A stretch of 21,405 bases of DNA from Pseudomonadota bacterium (GTDB lineage: Bacteria; Pseudomonadota; Gammaproteobacteria; Pseudomonadales; Halieaceae). The notes under the pieces were generated by a model. The model did not search any database. It saw nothing but the letters and a program-made list of their open reading frames with translations, and was not told where the DNA came from. The position numbers and the translations under genes are program-made. Below are positions 7,991-17,277 of this stretch, one piece after another; positions within the stretch are counted from its first letter, which is position 1, and the number at the start of each line of letters is the position of its first letter. Where the stretch lies: the NCBI GenBank assembly GCA_030591305.1, contig JAUVBI010000018.1, positions 1 to 21,405 of the forward strand. Reading direction: 5' to 3'.

Positions 7991-9190
7991 GTGGCAAAAC
8001 GCATGATTAGCGTGCTGGGTTCCACCGGCTCTATAGGTGTCAACACCCTGGATGTTATATCCCGGCACCCTGATCGCTTTGCGGTTTATGGTCTGGCCGC
8101 CAATTCATCCGTCGAATCCATGCTTGAGCAGTGCCGTGTGCACAAGCCGGTATATGCGGTGATGATGTGCGAAACGGCAGCTGAGGAATTACAGGCCCTC
8201 ATTCCCCCGGCCTGGGGGGTACAGGTTCTGCAGGGCGAAGCAGCACTGGCTAAAATCGCCACAGATGTGCAAGTCGATTCGGTTATGGCGGCTATTGTGG
8301 GGGCTGCTGGGCTGCCCTCAACTCTGGCGGCGGCCCGGGCGGGCAAAACCGTGTTGCTGGCCAATAAAGAATCTTTGGTTATGGCGGGACATTTGTTCAT
8401 GGATGCCGTACGAGATTCCGGTGCTCGTTTGCTGCCAATCGACAGTGAGCACAATGCTATTTTTCAGTGCCTGCCGGTACGCGCGGACGCCACACCGCTG
8501 AAACAGGGCGTCAGCAAGGTGCTGCTGACGGCATCCGGTGGCCCCTTTCGGTCCTGGAGTGTAGAGCGCATGCGGGAGGCCACGCCGGACCAGGCCTGCG
8601 CTCACCCCAATTGGACTATGGGGCGCAAGATATCGGTTGATTCTGCATCCCTGATGAATAAGGGTCTGGAATTTATCGAGGCCTGCTGGATTTTCGATCT
8701 CGCACCTGAAATGGTGGACATAGTCGTGCATCCGCAGAGCGTGGTTCACTCTATGGTGCAATATGTGGATGGCTCAGTGCTGGCACAGCTGGGTAACCCG
8801 GATATGCGCACCGCCATCGCATTTGGTCTGGGTTGGCCCGAGCGCATCGCCTCCGGGGTTGCACCCCTGGACATGATTGCGACAGCGCGCCTGGACTTTG
8901 AAGCTCCCGATGAGGCCAGGTTTCCCTGTTTGCGTCTGGCCAGAGAAGCGGTGGCCACCGGTGGTACGGCCATGGCCATCTGTAATGCCGCCAATGAAAT
9001 TGCGGTGGCGGCTTTTCTGGCAGAAGACATTCGCTTTACCCATATTCCACGGGTTATCGAGAGAACCCTGGAGTGCGTGGCAGCCGTTGAACCGAACACC
9101 CTGTCTGTGGTCGAATCAGCAGATAATGAAGCTAGAAGCGTGGCACGCGAAGCCGTGGCCGCACTGTTACAAACAGCTGGAGAGAGTTAG
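7991..9190 (+). CDS. dxr: 1-deoxy-D-xylulose 5-phosphate reductoisomerase
   Basis: DXR makes 2-C-methyl-D-erythritol 4-phosphate with NADPH, the first committed step of the non-mevalonate isoprenoid pathway and the target of fosmidomycin. The product has 399 residues (E. coli 398). The NADPH-binding GSTGSIG is near residues 10-16. The metal and substrate residues D151, S152 and E153 ([10 protein letters not shown]) and N223, K224 and E227 (NKGLEF) are intact, as is ANKESLV. The GTG at 7991 follows the cdsA stop without a gap; an in-frame ATG at 8003 is possible but would shorten the N-terminus. The product feeds uppS two genes upstream. Confidence 0.96.
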   Translation: MAKRMISVLGSTGSIGVNTLDVISRHPDRFAVYGLAANSSVESMLEQCRVHKPVYAVMMCETAAEELQALIPPAWGVQVLQGEAALAKIATDVQVDSVMAAIVGAAGLPSTLAAARAGKTVLLANKESLVMAGHLFMDAVRDSGARLLPIDSEHNAIFQCLPVRADATPLKQGVSKVLLTASGGPFRSWSVERMREATPDQACAHPNWTMGRKISVDSASLMNKGLEFIEACWIFDLAPEMVDIVVHPQSVVHSMVQYVDGSVLAQLGNPDMRTAIAFGLGWPERIASGVAPLDMIATARLDFEAPDEARFPCLRLAREAVATGGTAMAICNAANEIAVAAFLAEDIRFTHIPRVIERTLECVAAVEPNTLSVVESADNEARSVAREAVAALLQTAGES

Positions 9191-9196
9191 CCTGTA

Positions 9197-10552
9197 GTGG
9201 AACTGTTAAATACCATCGCGATTACCCTGGCAACCCTGGCTATTCTGGTCGCCGTTCATGAATATGGCCATTTCTGGGTGGCGCGGCGCTGTGGTGTCAA
9301 GGTGCTGACGTTTTCTATCGGCTTTGGCAAAAAGATTTTCAGCTGGCGGGACAAACTCGGAACCGAGTATGTGGTGGCCGTTATTCCTCTGGGCGGCTAT
9401 GTGAAAATGCTGGACGAGCGAGAGGGCGAAGTAGCCCCACATGAGCTCGAAATGGCCTTTAACCGCAAATCGACTCTGCAGCGAATTGCCGTGGTTGCGG
9501 CGGGCCCGCTGGCTAATTTCGCCCTTGCCATCGTCGCTTTCTGGTTTCTGTTTATGGCTGGCGAGCGTGGCTATGCCCCCGTCATCGCTGAGGTGACGCC
9601 GGGCTCCATTGCAGAAGTGGCAGGTCTGGAGGCCGGTCAGGAAATTGTCTCGGTTGATGACAACGAGACCGCCACCTGGCAGGCACTCAGCTTTGCCTTG
9701 CTGGAGCGTATAGGAGACAGCGGGCGCATCTCTTTTGGCGTTAAATACCCCAATTCCGATGTTATATATGAGTCAGAGGGGGTGCTGGAAAATTGGCTAT
9801 CTGACCAGGAAGAGCCCAACTTGTTTGGCGGCCTGGGCATCGCCATGTATACACCTGAGGTGCCACCACGGGTGGATATGGTAGTGGATGGCAGTCCTGC
9901 AGAGAGGGCTGGCCTACTGGCCGGGGATGAAATATTGCGTGCCGATGGGGTGGAGATGCCCCTGTGGATGGACTGGGTCAACTATGTGCGGGCGAGGCCG
10001 GGCCAGAGCATAGCGCTGGAGTTTTTGCGCGCAGGGCAACAGCAACAGACTTCAATTATTCCCGAATCGATTACCGGGGAGGACGGAGAGAGCTTTGGAC
10101 GGGTAGGCTTGGGCGTATCACTGCCTGAAATGCCCCCGGAGATGCTGCGCAGCTTCGATCGCGGCCCCCTGGAGGCACTGGTGGCTGGCGTGGTGCGCAC
10201 CGCAGATTTGTCTGTCTTTACCCTTGTTTCAATAAAGAAGATGGCTACGGGTCTAATATCGTCAAAAAACTTGAGTGGTCCCATTACCATTGCTAAAGTG
10301 GCGTCCGCGTCTGCCAAATCGGGGTTGGCATCCTATATCAGCTTTCTGGCATTGCTCAGTGTCAGTCTTGGGGTGTTGAATTTGTTGCCCATTCCTGTCC
10401 TGGATGGGGGGCACCTGATGTATTATCTGGTGGAGCTGTTGGTTGGGCGCCCGGTGCCTGAAAAGATCCAGGTTATAGGGTATCAATTGGGGCTGTATAT
10501 TATATTAGGGATAATGATGCTGGCCTTGTATAACGATTTTTCGCGACTGTGA
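9197..10552 (+). CDS. rseP: RIP metalloprotease RseP (site-2 protease)
   Basis: RseP cuts the anti-sigma factor RseA within the inner membrane to release sigma E during envelope stress, and also removes remnant signal peptides. In Pseudomonas it is known as MucP. The product has 451 residues (E. coli 450). The zinc-binding HEYGH is H21, E22 and H25 in the first membrane segment. The third ligand is D403 in PVLDGGH. Two PDZ domains lie between, around residues 115-200 and 215-300. The GTG start is 6 bases after the dxr stop; GGAGA is 13 bases upstream, rather far. Confidence 0.96.
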   Translation: MELLNTIAITLATLAILVAVHEYGHFWVARRCGVKVLTFSIGFGKKIFSWRDKLGTEYVVAVIPLGGYVKMLDEREGEVAPHELEMAFNRKSTLQRIAVVAAGPLANFALAIVAFWFLFMAGERGYAPVIAEVTPGSIAEVAGLEAGQEIVSVDDNETATWQALSFALLERIGDSGRISFGVKYPNSDVIYESEGVLENWLSDQEEPNLFGGLGIAMYTPEVPPRVDMVVDGSPAERAGLLAGDEILRADGVEMPLWMDWVNYVRARPGQSIALEFLRAGQQQQTSIIPESITGEDGESFGRVGLGVSLPEMPPEMLRSFDRGPLEALVAGVVRTADLSVFTLVSIKKMATGLISSKNLSGPITIAKVASASAKSGLASYISFLALLSVSLGVLNLLPIPVLDGGHLMYYLVELLVGRPVPEKIQVIGYQLGLYIILGIMMLALYNDFSRL

Positions 10553-10634
10553 TTGTGTCTGGCAGCGCTGCGATCATAACAATAAACGAATCACAGAATG
10601 CCTGTGTAATGGGATCTACCGGTGGTAACGTATT
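10553..10634. other. Gap between rseP and bamA
   Basis: This 82-base gap is the longest inside the pyrH-dnaE series apart from the skp 5' region. It holds a perfect palindrome GCAGCGCTGC (10562-10571) and an inverted repeat CACAG/CTGTG (10592-10606) that overlaps TGTAAT (10605-10610), a possible -10 with no good -35. bamA in E. coli has sigma E promoters, but I do not see a clear sigma E consensus here. Confidence 0.4.
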
Positions 10635-13256
10635 TTGATTAAGCAACTCCGTACAGGGGCGATTATCGCTCTGTTGTTACTGTTCCCCGTGGCGGCCTGG
10701 GCCCAGGCTTTTGTCATTTCCGATATCCGGGTTGAGGGGCTACAGCGTATTTCTGCAGGTAGTGTGTTTTCCTCCATGCCGCTGGCCGTGGGCGACACCG
10801 CCGATGAGAACGCAATTCGAGCGGCATCGCGCAGCCTTTTTGCCACGGGCAACTTCGATGATATTCACATTGGGAGGGATGGCAATGTATTGGTCGTGAT
10901 CGTCGCCGAGCGGCCCAGTATCAGTGAAATCAATATTGACGGTAACAAGGCCATTGAAACTGAGGCTCTGCTGGAGGGTTTGAAGGCGGCAGGTCTGGCT
11001 GTTGGGCTGGTTTTTCAGCGCTCCACGCTGGAGGGCATGCAACTGGAACTGCAACGCCAGTATGTTCAGCAGGGGCGCTACGATGCCAATATTGAGACCG
11101 ATGTCTTGCCCGAGCCGCGCAACCGCGTATCTATCAGCATCAATGTCGACGAGGGCACAGTAGCGGCGATCAAGCACATCAACGTGGTTGGCAACGAAAT
11201 TTACAGCGATGAAGAACTGAAAGACCTGTTTGAGTTGAAGACCACAGGTTGGCTTTCCTTTTTCAAAAATGACGATAAGTACTCCCGTGAGAAACTCACG
11301 GGAGATCTGGAGAGTCTCACATCCTGGTACCAGGACAGGGGCTATCTTCAGTTTACGATCGACTCCACCCAGGTATCGGTATCGCCCAATAAAAAGGCGG
11401 TATATATCACTGCCAATGTAACCGAGGGTGAGAAGTTCACCATCAGTTCTGTTGATCTGTCCGGTGACCTGGTGTTGCCGGAAGACGATCTGCGCCGGTT
11501 TTTGCTTATTGTAGAGGGTCAGACCTTTTCCCAGCAACTGGTGACTTCCACCGAGGACTACCTCACCCGAAGGCTGGGCAACGAGGGTTATAATTTCGCC
11601 AAGGTAACCGGTATCCCCGAGCTGAATGAAGAGGACAATACGGTCTCCATGCGGTTCTTTGTAGACCCTGGCAAGCGCACTTATGTGCGGCGTATCTTAT
11701 TTAAGGGCAACCTGAAGACTTCGGATGACGTGCTGCGCCGTGAAATGCGTCAGATGGAGTCTGCCCCGGCCTCCGCTTCGGCCATTGAGTTGTCTCGGGT
11801 GAGGCTTGAGAGGCTGGGCTTTTTCAGTCGTGCCACGGTCGAGACACCCGGTGTTCCCGGGCACGATGACCTGATTGATGTTGAGTTCGAGGTCGAAGAA
11901 CAGTCTTCCGGTAGTATTGGCGCAAGTTTTGGCTATGCACAGGACGCGGGCTTGATACTGGGCCTCAACCTGCAACAGAATAACTTCCTGGGTACTGGCA
12001 AGCGGGTAGGGATATCCCTGAATTCCTCACAATACCAGGATATATACAACTTTAGCTACACCAATCCCTATTTCACCGAGGATGGCGTCAGCCGGGGTTT
12101 CAACGTGTTTTACCGCTCCACCGATCTAGCGGAGATCAATGTGGCCAGTTACACCACGGATACCCTGGGAGGGGCAATTAATTTCGGCTACCCAATAAAG
12201 GAAACTCAGCGCTTGGGCTTTAGTTTCGGGGTGTCCCAGACTGACATCACGGTGGGCCGGTATGCGGTACAGGAAATAAAAGCCAGCCCGCGTCTGGAAA
12301 AAAATATACTGAATTGGTATGAGAGCACGCTGGATCCTGTAAGCAATACCTATGGGCAGGTGGAAGAGCTACTGTCGATTGCTGAGTTACCCTTTGACTA
12401 CCTGGATATCCCGGATGATCTGGGCTTTATCGATGAAAATGGTGACAGCTACCTGAATTGGACGATTACCTCCAGTTGGACCCAGTCGACTTTGAATCGT
12501 GGCAGAAATGCCACCCGTGGTACCTCTAACTCGGTGGCACTGGAAGTTTCCATGCCGGCTTCTGATCTCGAGTTCTTCAAACTGACCTACCGGGGTGAAA
12601 TATACTATCCGTTTTTCAATATTCAGGGCTGGAATGTGCGTTTCCGGACCGAATTAGGCTATGGCGATGGCTACGGTGACACATCGGAGCTACCTTTCTA
12701 CGAACACTTCTTTGCCGGTGGCTTCGGTTCTGTACGAGGCTTTGAGAGCAATACACTGGGGCCCAGAAGTACGCCTCCGGTGCTTTATACCGTCGCCCAA
12801 CCCGTTACTGAAATTGACGAAGATGGCAATGCAGTCGAGGTGGGTGGCCCCAATGGTCAGGAGTTTGGCTATGTGTATGCTCCCACCGAGCTGGGCGGTG
12901 GTGGCAAGCTCGTCTCGGAGCCTGTTCCGAATCAGCGTCGCTCGCAGCCATTCGGGGGCAACGTTAAAATCATAGGCGGTGCAGAGTTAATATTTCCCCT
13001 GCCATTTATCAAGGATCGTAGTCAGCTGCGCTCCGCATTCTTTATCGATGCCGGTAACGTGTTTAATACCGGTTGTGGCAGCAGTCAGCTAAACTGCTTT
13101 GATGTGGATTTTGCCGAGATGCGCTATTCGGTGGGTGTTGGCGTTACCTGGATTACCGGCTTTGGCCCGATGACATTCAGCCTGGCCAAGCCCCTGAACG
13201 CTGGGCCGGAAGATGAAGAAGAGGTATTTCAGTTTACCCTGGGCCGCGGCTTTTAA
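10635..13256 (+). CDS. bamA: Outer-membrane protein assembly factor BamA
   Basis: BamA is the Omp85 core of the machine that folds beta-barrel proteins into the outer membrane. The product has 873 residues (E. coli 810). A signal peptide covers residues 1-23 with a likely cut after AWA. Five POTRA domains lie in about 24-420 and the barrel in about 425-873. The lid-lock VRGF is at 700-703, and the protein ends in Phe, as expected for a beta signal. A long acidic loop (about 548-605) accounts for much of the extra length. C814 and C821 are the only cysteines I see. The TTG start is forced: an in-frame stop ends at 10628, and TTG keeps the basic n-region. GGTGG is 9 bases upstream. Confidence 0.96.
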   Translation: MIKQLRTGAIIALLLLFPVAAWAQAFVISDIRVEGLQRISAGSVFSSMPLAVGDTADENAIRAASRSLFATGNFDDIHIGRDGNVLVVIVAERPSISEINIDGNKAIETEALLEGLKAAGLAVGLVFQRSTLEGMQLELQRQYVQQGRYDANIETDVLPEPRNRVSISINVDEGTVAAIKHINVVGNEIYSDEELKDLFELKTTGWLSFFKNDDKYSREKLTGDLESLTSWYQDRGYLQFTIDSTQVSVSPNKKAVYITANVTEGEKFTISSVDLSGDLVLPEDDLRRFLLIVEGQTFSQQLVTSTEDYLTRRLGNEGYNFAKVTGIPELNEEDNTVSMRFFVDPGKRTYVRRILFKGNLKTSDDVLRREMRQMESAPASASAIELSRVRLERLGFFSRATVETPGVPGHDDLIDVEFEVEEQSSGSIGASFGYAQDAGLILGLNLQQNNFLGTGKRVGISLNSSQYQDIYNFSYTNPYFTEDGVSRGFNVFYRSTDLAEINVASYTTDTLGGAINFGYPIKETQRLGFSFGVSQTDITVGRYAVQEIKASPRLEKNILNWYESTLDPVSNTYGQVEELLSIAELPFDYLDIPDDLGFIDENGDSYLNWTITSSWTQSTLNRGRNATRGTSNSVALEVSMPASDLEFFKLTYRGEIYYPFFNIQGWNVRFRTELGYGDGYGDTSELPFYEHFFAGGFGSVRGFESNTLGPRSTPPVLYTVAQPVTEIDEDGNAVEVGGPNGQEFGYVYAPTELGGGGKLVSEPVPNQRRSQPFGGNVKIIGGAELIFPLPFIKDRSQLRSAFFIDAGNVFNTGCGSSQLNCFDVDFAEMRYSVGVGVTWITGFGPMTFSLAKPLNAGPEDEEEVFQFTLGRGF
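11282..11304. repeat. Perfect 10-bp inverted repeat inside bamA
   Basis: CTCCCGTGAG (11282-11291) is perfectly complementary to CTCACGGGAG (11295-11304), separated by AAA. It lies in the POTRA region, coding for SREKLTG. No T-run follows, so it is not an intrinsic terminator. It could form a stable mRNA hairpin or serve as a binding site; chance is also possible. Confidence 0.9.
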
Positions 13257-13342
13257 TATTTAAAATCAGAGAGTAAAAACCAGTGAAAAAATCAGTTACA
13301 ACACATGTTTCAACGACCAATATTTCAAATACGGAGAAAATC

Positions 13343-13861
13343 GTGTCTAGATTAGTAAAAGTTGCCCTTGTTTGCGTCGCCCTGTCACTGCCCGGCATTA
13401 CATGGGCCCAGGGAAAGATAGCTGTCGTTAATTTGCAGGAAGCCATTCTACAAACCGATTTGGCCAGCAAAAGGCTCACCGCGGTGCGTGAAGAAGAGGA
13501 CTACAAGGCCGACAAAGCCGAATACGAACGTCTCAAGGACGAGTTTGATGTCCTGGTACGCAAGCTGCAAACAGACATGGCGGTTATGAGCCAGGAGCAG
13601 CAACTTGCGGGTAGGAAGAAGTTGGCGAATAAACAAAAGGATCTGGAGCATGTCACCGGTAAACTGCAGCAGGCTGAACAGTCCGCTGGCCAGGCCCTGC
13701 TGCAGGAACTGTCTCCCAAGGTGCAGGAAGTCCTGCGAGAGCTGATTGCCACTGAAGGCATCGGGCTCTTGCTACAGCGCTCGTCGGTGATCCACGCCGA
13801 CGCCGGTTACAGCATTACGGCCAAAGTGACAGATAAGCTCAACCAGTTGCCCGCCGAGTAA
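13343..13861 (+). CDS. skp: Periplasmic chaperone Skp (OmpH family)
   Basis: Skp is a trimeric periplasmic chaperone that holds unfolded outer-membrane proteins on their way to BamA, encoded just upstream. The start chosen is GTG at 13343, with GGAG 6 bases upstream. It gives 172 residues beginning with a compact signal peptide (MSRLVKVALVCVALS... cut after TWA, residue 22). The mature part starts QGKIAVVNLQEAI and has long charged, coiled-coil helices around residues 50-120. An in-frame GTG at 13283 would give 192 residues with an unusually long n-region and is less likely. Confidence 0.92.
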   Translation: MSRLVKVALVCVALSLPGITWAQGKIAVVNLQEAILQTDLASKRLTAVREEEDYKADKAEYERLKDEFDVLVRKLQTDMAVMSQEQQLAGRKKLANKQKDLEHVTGKLQQAEQSAGQALLQELSPKVQEVLRELIATEGIGLLLQRSSVIHADAGYSITAKVTDKLNQLPAE

Positions 13862-13869
13862 ACTGACAG

Positions 13870-14883
13870 GTGTACAGCCTCGCGGAACTGGCCGAAAAGC
13901 TGGAGCTGGAATTTTCCGGTGACGGGGCCTGTTCTGTTACCGGTGTCGCCACCCTGATTGCTGCCGGCCCCACAGACCTGTCATTCATCTCCGATAAAAA
14001 GTATGTCGCACAGTTGGCCGGTACCGGGGCGGCGGTCGTTATACTGTCGCCCGAGCTTGTGGCACAGTGTCCAGTGGCCTGCCTGATTTCCGAAGCACCT
14101 TATCTCAGCTATGCCCGGGTATCCCAGTTTTTTGCCAGTGGGCCCAGAGAGGTTCCAGGTGTGCACAGCTCTGCGGTTGTTTCGGGGGATGCAGAGGTGC
14201 ATTCAACGGCGACAATTGGGCCCCATGTTGTTATTGAGGCGGGGGTGGTTATTGGCCCCAAAGTGATATTGGGTGCGGGGGTTTATATCGGGCAGCAGAG
14301 CCGCCTGGGTACTGCTACGCGAATCTACCCCCACGTGGCAATTTATCACGATGTGTATATCGGTGAGTATTGTGTTGTCCATTCACAGGCAGTGTTGGGA
14401 GCCGATGGTTTTGGCTTTGCTCCCGGCCCTGACGGCTGGGTAAAAATTCACCAGTTGGGCGGTGTGCGCATTGGTGACCGGGTAGAAATTGGTGCGTGTA
14501 CTACAGTGGACAGGGGCACTCTGGAGCATACCGTGATAGCCGACGGCGCTATTATCGATAATTTGGTGCAGATAGCCCACAACTGCCAAGTCGGCCGCAA
14601 TACTGCCATCGCCGGGTGCTCCGGTTTGGCGGGAAGCACGATTATTGGTGATAATTGCACTCTTTCGGGGGGCGTTGGCGTGGTCGGGCACGTGGAAATC
14701 TGCGACAATGTACACATTACTGGCATGACAATGGTCACCAAGTCGATAACTGAATCAGGCTCTTATTCATCGGGTACGCCCATGTCATCGACGCGTGACT
14801 GGAAGAGAAATGCGGTCCGGTTCTCGCAGTTGGAATCGATACAAAAACGCCTCGCCGGCCTTGAAAAGAAGCGGGGTTCATAA
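13870..14883 (+). CDS. lpxD: UDP-3-O-(3-hydroxyacyl)glucosamine N-acyltransferase
   Basis: LpxD adds the second 3-hydroxyacyl chain, from acyl carrier protein, to the lipid A precursor. The product has 337 residues (E. coli 341). An N-terminal uridine-binding domain (about 1-100, with [10 protein letters not shown]) is followed by many hexapeptide repeats of a left-handed beta helix (such as [14 protein letters not shown]). The probable catalytic histidine is H237 in QIAHNCQVG. The GTG start is 8 bases after skp, with only weak Shine-Dalgarno sequence, so coupling to skp translation is plausible. Confidence 0.95.
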   Translation: MYSLAELAEKLELEFSGDGACSVTGVATLIAAGPTDLSFISDKKYVAQLAGTGAAVVILSPELVAQCPVACLISEAPYLSYARVSQFFASGPREVPGVHSSAVVSGDAEVHSTATIGPHVVIEAGVVIGPKVILGAGVYIGQQSRLGTATRIYPHVAIYHDVYIGEYCVVHSQAVLGADGFGFAPGPDGWVKIHQLGGVRIGDRVEIGACTTVDRGTLEHTVIADGAIIDNLVQIAHNCQVGRNTAIAGCSGLAGSTIIGDNCTLSGGVGVVGHVEICDNVHITGMTMVTKSITESGSYSSGTPMSSTRDWKRNAVRFSQLESIQKRLAGLEKKRGS

Positions 14884-14906
14884 GAATACCGGGGAGTTTT
14901 TGTTCA

Positions 14907-15338
14907 ATGATGGACATTGTTGAGATTCGGAAATACCTGCCTCATCGCTACCCCTTTCTGCTGGTTGACCGAGTGGTAGAACTCACTCCTGGCGAGTCTA
15001 TCGTCGCCTATAAAAACCTCACCGTAAACGAAGGTTTTTTCGAGGGACATTTTCCCGACCAGCCGGTATTTCCCGGTGTGATGTTGCTGGAGGCCATGGC
15101 CCAGGCAGCGGGCATCCTGGGTTTCAAAACCATGGACAAGACCCCGGCGGATGGTTCAATCTACTACTTTGTCGGCGCCGATAAATTGCGCTTCAAACGT
15201 GCTTGTGTACCCGGTGACCAGGTGATGCTGCGCGCTGCTATTGTGTCCAGCCGGCGTGGAATCTGGAAGTTTGATGTGAGTGCCGATGTCGACGGCAAGC
15301 GGTGTGCCTCTGCCACTATTTTATGCGCTGATCGCTAG
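14907..15338 (+). CDS. fabZ: 3-hydroxyacyl-ACP dehydratase FabZ
   Basis: FabZ removes water from 3-hydroxyacyl-ACP in fatty acid elongation and competes with LpxA and LpxD for the same substrates, which explains its place among lpx genes. The product has 143 residues. The hot-dog fold motifs [13 protein letters not shown] and [20 protein letters not shown] are clear, with catalytic H48 and E62. Two tandem ATGs (14907 and 14910) follow a GGGGAG (14891-14896); either could be used. Confidence 0.96.
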   Translation: MMDIVEIRKYLPHRYPFLLVDRVVELTPGESIVAYKNLTVNEGFFEGHFPDQPVFPGVMLLEAMAQAAGILGFKTMDKTPADGSIYYFVGADKLRFKRACVPGDQVMLRAAIVSSRRGIWKFDVSADVDGKRCASATILCADR

Positions 15339-15355
15339 CACCCCGGGCCGCCCTT

Positions 15356-16126
15356 ATGATTGATAGCCAGGCTAGAATCGACCCATCTGCCACGCTGGCG
15401 GATGATGTTGTGGTGGGGCCGTGGACCCTGATTGGTCCCAACGTTGAGGTTGGCCCCGGCACAATCATCGAATCGCACGTGGTGATAAAAGGGCCAACGG
15501 TCATTGGGGCGGGCAATCATATCTACCAATTTTCTTCTATTGGGGAAGCGACACCCGACCTGAAATATCGCGATGAACCCACGCGGCTTATTATCGGCGA
15601 TAATAATATTATTCGCGAGAATGTCACTATTCACCGTGGCACGGTACAGGACCGCTCAGAAACCACCATAGGAAACAATAATCTCTTGATGGCTTATGTC
15701 CACATTGGACACGACAGCATTCTGGGCAACCATATCATTCTGGTTAATAACACCGCGCTGGCCGGTCACTGCCAAATAGGGGACTGGGCAATTTTAAGCG
15801 GGTTTACTCTGGTGCATCAGTTCTGCACGATGGGCGCGCACTCTTTTAGCGGCATGGGTACGGCCATAGGCAAGGATGTTCCCGCCTATGTCACGGTGAG
15901 CGGCTCGCCAGCAGAGGCCAAAACAATTAATTCCGAGGGTCTGCGGCGCAGGGGCTTCTCCTCTGAGGCTATATCGCAGTTGCGTCGGGCGTTCAAAATA
16001 CTTTACAGGCAGGGGCTCACTACCGATGCTGCCATTCAGCGGCTGGAGCTTATGCTGCGAGAGACGCCGGAAGTTGAAGTTCTCATAGAGTCCATTCGCG
16101 CGTCGGGGCGCGGTATCGTACGCTAG
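15356..16126 (+). CDS. lpxA: Acyl-ACP:UDP-N-acetylglucosamine O-acyltransferase
   Basis: LpxA catalyses the first step of lipid A synthesis by moving a 3-hydroxyacyl chain from ACP to UDP-GlcNAc. The product has 256 residues (E. coli 262). Hexapeptide repeats fill residues 1-180, and the C-terminal helical domain starts near GLRRRGFSSEAIS. The catalytic histidine is H119 in HIGHDS. Met167 (SGMGT) aligns with E. coli G173, the acyl-chain ruler, and suggests use of shorter chains, as in Pseudomonas. The ATG has no purine-rich ribosome binding site; the 17-base gap from fabZ is GC-rich. The stop TAG shares its last base with the lpxB GTG. Confidence 0.96.
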   Translation: MIDSQARIDPSATLADDVVVGPWTLIGPNVEVGPGTIIESHVVIKGPTVIGAGNHIYQFSSIGEATPDLKYRDEPTRLIIGDNNIIRENVTIHRGTVQDRSETTIGNNNLLMAYVHIGHDSILGNHIILVNNTALAGHCQIGDWAILSGFTLVHQFCTMGAHSFSGMGTAIGKDVPAYVTVSGSPAEAKTINSEGLRRRGFSSEAISQLRRAFKILYRQGLTTDAAIQRLELMLRETPEVEVLIESIRASGRGIVR

Positions 16127-17277
16127 TGTCAACGAAACTACGCGTGGGAATATTGGCTGGAGAAGCATCCGGGGATATTCTCGGTTCCCATCTCATTGTC
16201 GCCCTGAAAAAACAGTTTGGTGAAATACAGCTAGAGGGGATGGGCGGCCCCCTGATGCAGGCTCAGGGCCTGGACAGTATGTTTCCCATGGAGCGGCTCT
16301 CTGTCATGGGCTTTATTGAGCCGCTGAAACGCCTGCCTGAATTGCTGCGCATTCGCGGTGCCCTCTACCGACATTTCAGGGATAAGCCCCCGGATATCTT
16401 TATCGGCATCGATTCCCCCGATTTTACCCTGCACCTGGAGCAGAAGCTGCGCAAAGTGGGCATTAAAACAGCTCACCTGGTCAGCCCATCGGTGTGGGCC
16501 TGGCGAAAACGCCGTATCCACAAGATCAAGCGCGCTGTTGACCTGATGCTCTGTCTGTTTCCCTTTGAGACCGAGGTGTATCGTGAACACGGGGTGCCTG
16601 TGGCCTTTGTTGGCCACCCATTGGCCGATGAAATCCCCATGCAGTCGGATGCTTCCGCTGCCAGGAGAATGCTGGATTTGCCCGCCACGGGACAAATACT
16701 GGCCCTGTTACCCGGTAGCCGCGGCGGCGAAGTGCGCTTGCTGGGCGCCCTGTTTCTGCAAGCGGCACAGGAGATGCGGCGGCTAGACCCCGACTTGTCT
16801 TTTGTTATGCCGGCCGCCAATGACGCACGCTATATCGAATTGTCCCGAGCACTGAAGGAATATCCAGAACTGCATGTGCAGCTAGTGCACGGAAAATCTC
16901 GGGAGGTCATGGCTGCGGCGGATGCTGTATTACTGGCCTCGGGGACGGCTACCCTGGAGGCAATGCTGTTAAAACGGCCTATGGTCGTGGCCTATCGAAT
17001 GGCCGCCTTTTCCTGGTTTTTGATTTCGCGGATGTTGACCACAAAGTATGTGTCTCTGCCCAACCTCCTGGCCAAGCGGTTACTGGTGCCTGAGTTGTTA
17101 CAAAAAGAGGCCACTCCCCAGGCCATGGCCAGTGCGTTGCAAGCAACACTTGCCAGTGCTCAGGTCAGGGAAAACCTCATTGCCGAATACACCCGGATTC
17201 ACCGGGGGCTGGCGCTCAACTTCAGCGAGCGAGCAGCCCAGGCGATAGAGAATTTATTGCGGGAAAAAAATGTATGA
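16126..17277 (+). CDS. lpxB: Lipid A disaccharide synthase
   Basis: LpxB, a GT19 glycosyltransferase at the inner membrane, joins lipid X to UDP-2,3-diacylglucosamine to make the lipid A disaccharide. The product has 383 residues (E. coli 382). Visible family motifs are [10 protein letters not shown] near the start, [38 protein letters not shown] and [10 protein letters not shown]. The GTG start overlaps the lpxA stop by one base (TAGTG), and the end overlaps rnhB by four (ATGA). Both arrangements favour coupled translation. Confidence 0.96.
   Translation: MSTKLRVGILAGEASGDILGSHLIVALKKQFGEIQLEGMGGPLMQAQGLDSMFPMERLSVMGFIEPLKRLPELLRIRGALYRHFRDKPPDIFIGIDSPDFTLHLEQKLRKVGIKTAHLVSPSVWAWRKRRIHKIKRAVDLMLCLFPFETEVYREHGVPVAFVGHPLADEIPMQSDASAARRMLDLPATGQILALLPGSRGGEVRLLGALFLQAAQEMRRLDPDLSFVMPAANDARYIELSRALKEYPELHVQLVHGKSREVMAAADAVLLASGTATLEAMLLKRPMVVAYRMAAFSWFLISRMLTTKYVSLPNLLAKRLLVPELLQKEATPQAMASALQATLASAQVRENLIAEYTRIHRGLALNFSERAAQAIENLLREKNV

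Noticed and set aside
10740..11537. Minus-strand open frame of 265 codons inside bamA
   Set aside because: It is antisense to the POTRA region with no recognisable protein family and no promoter or ribosome binding site.
13251..13265. TTTTAA-TAT-TTAAAA inverted repeat at the bamA stop
   Set aside because: The stem is only A-T pairs with a three-base loop and would be unstable; it does not look like a terminator and probably reflects local AT richness.
13283..13342. Upstream GTG that would extend Skp by 20 residues
   Set aside because: The extension gives an unusually long signal peptide n-region; the GTG at 13343 has GGAG at good spacing and gives a normal signal peptide.
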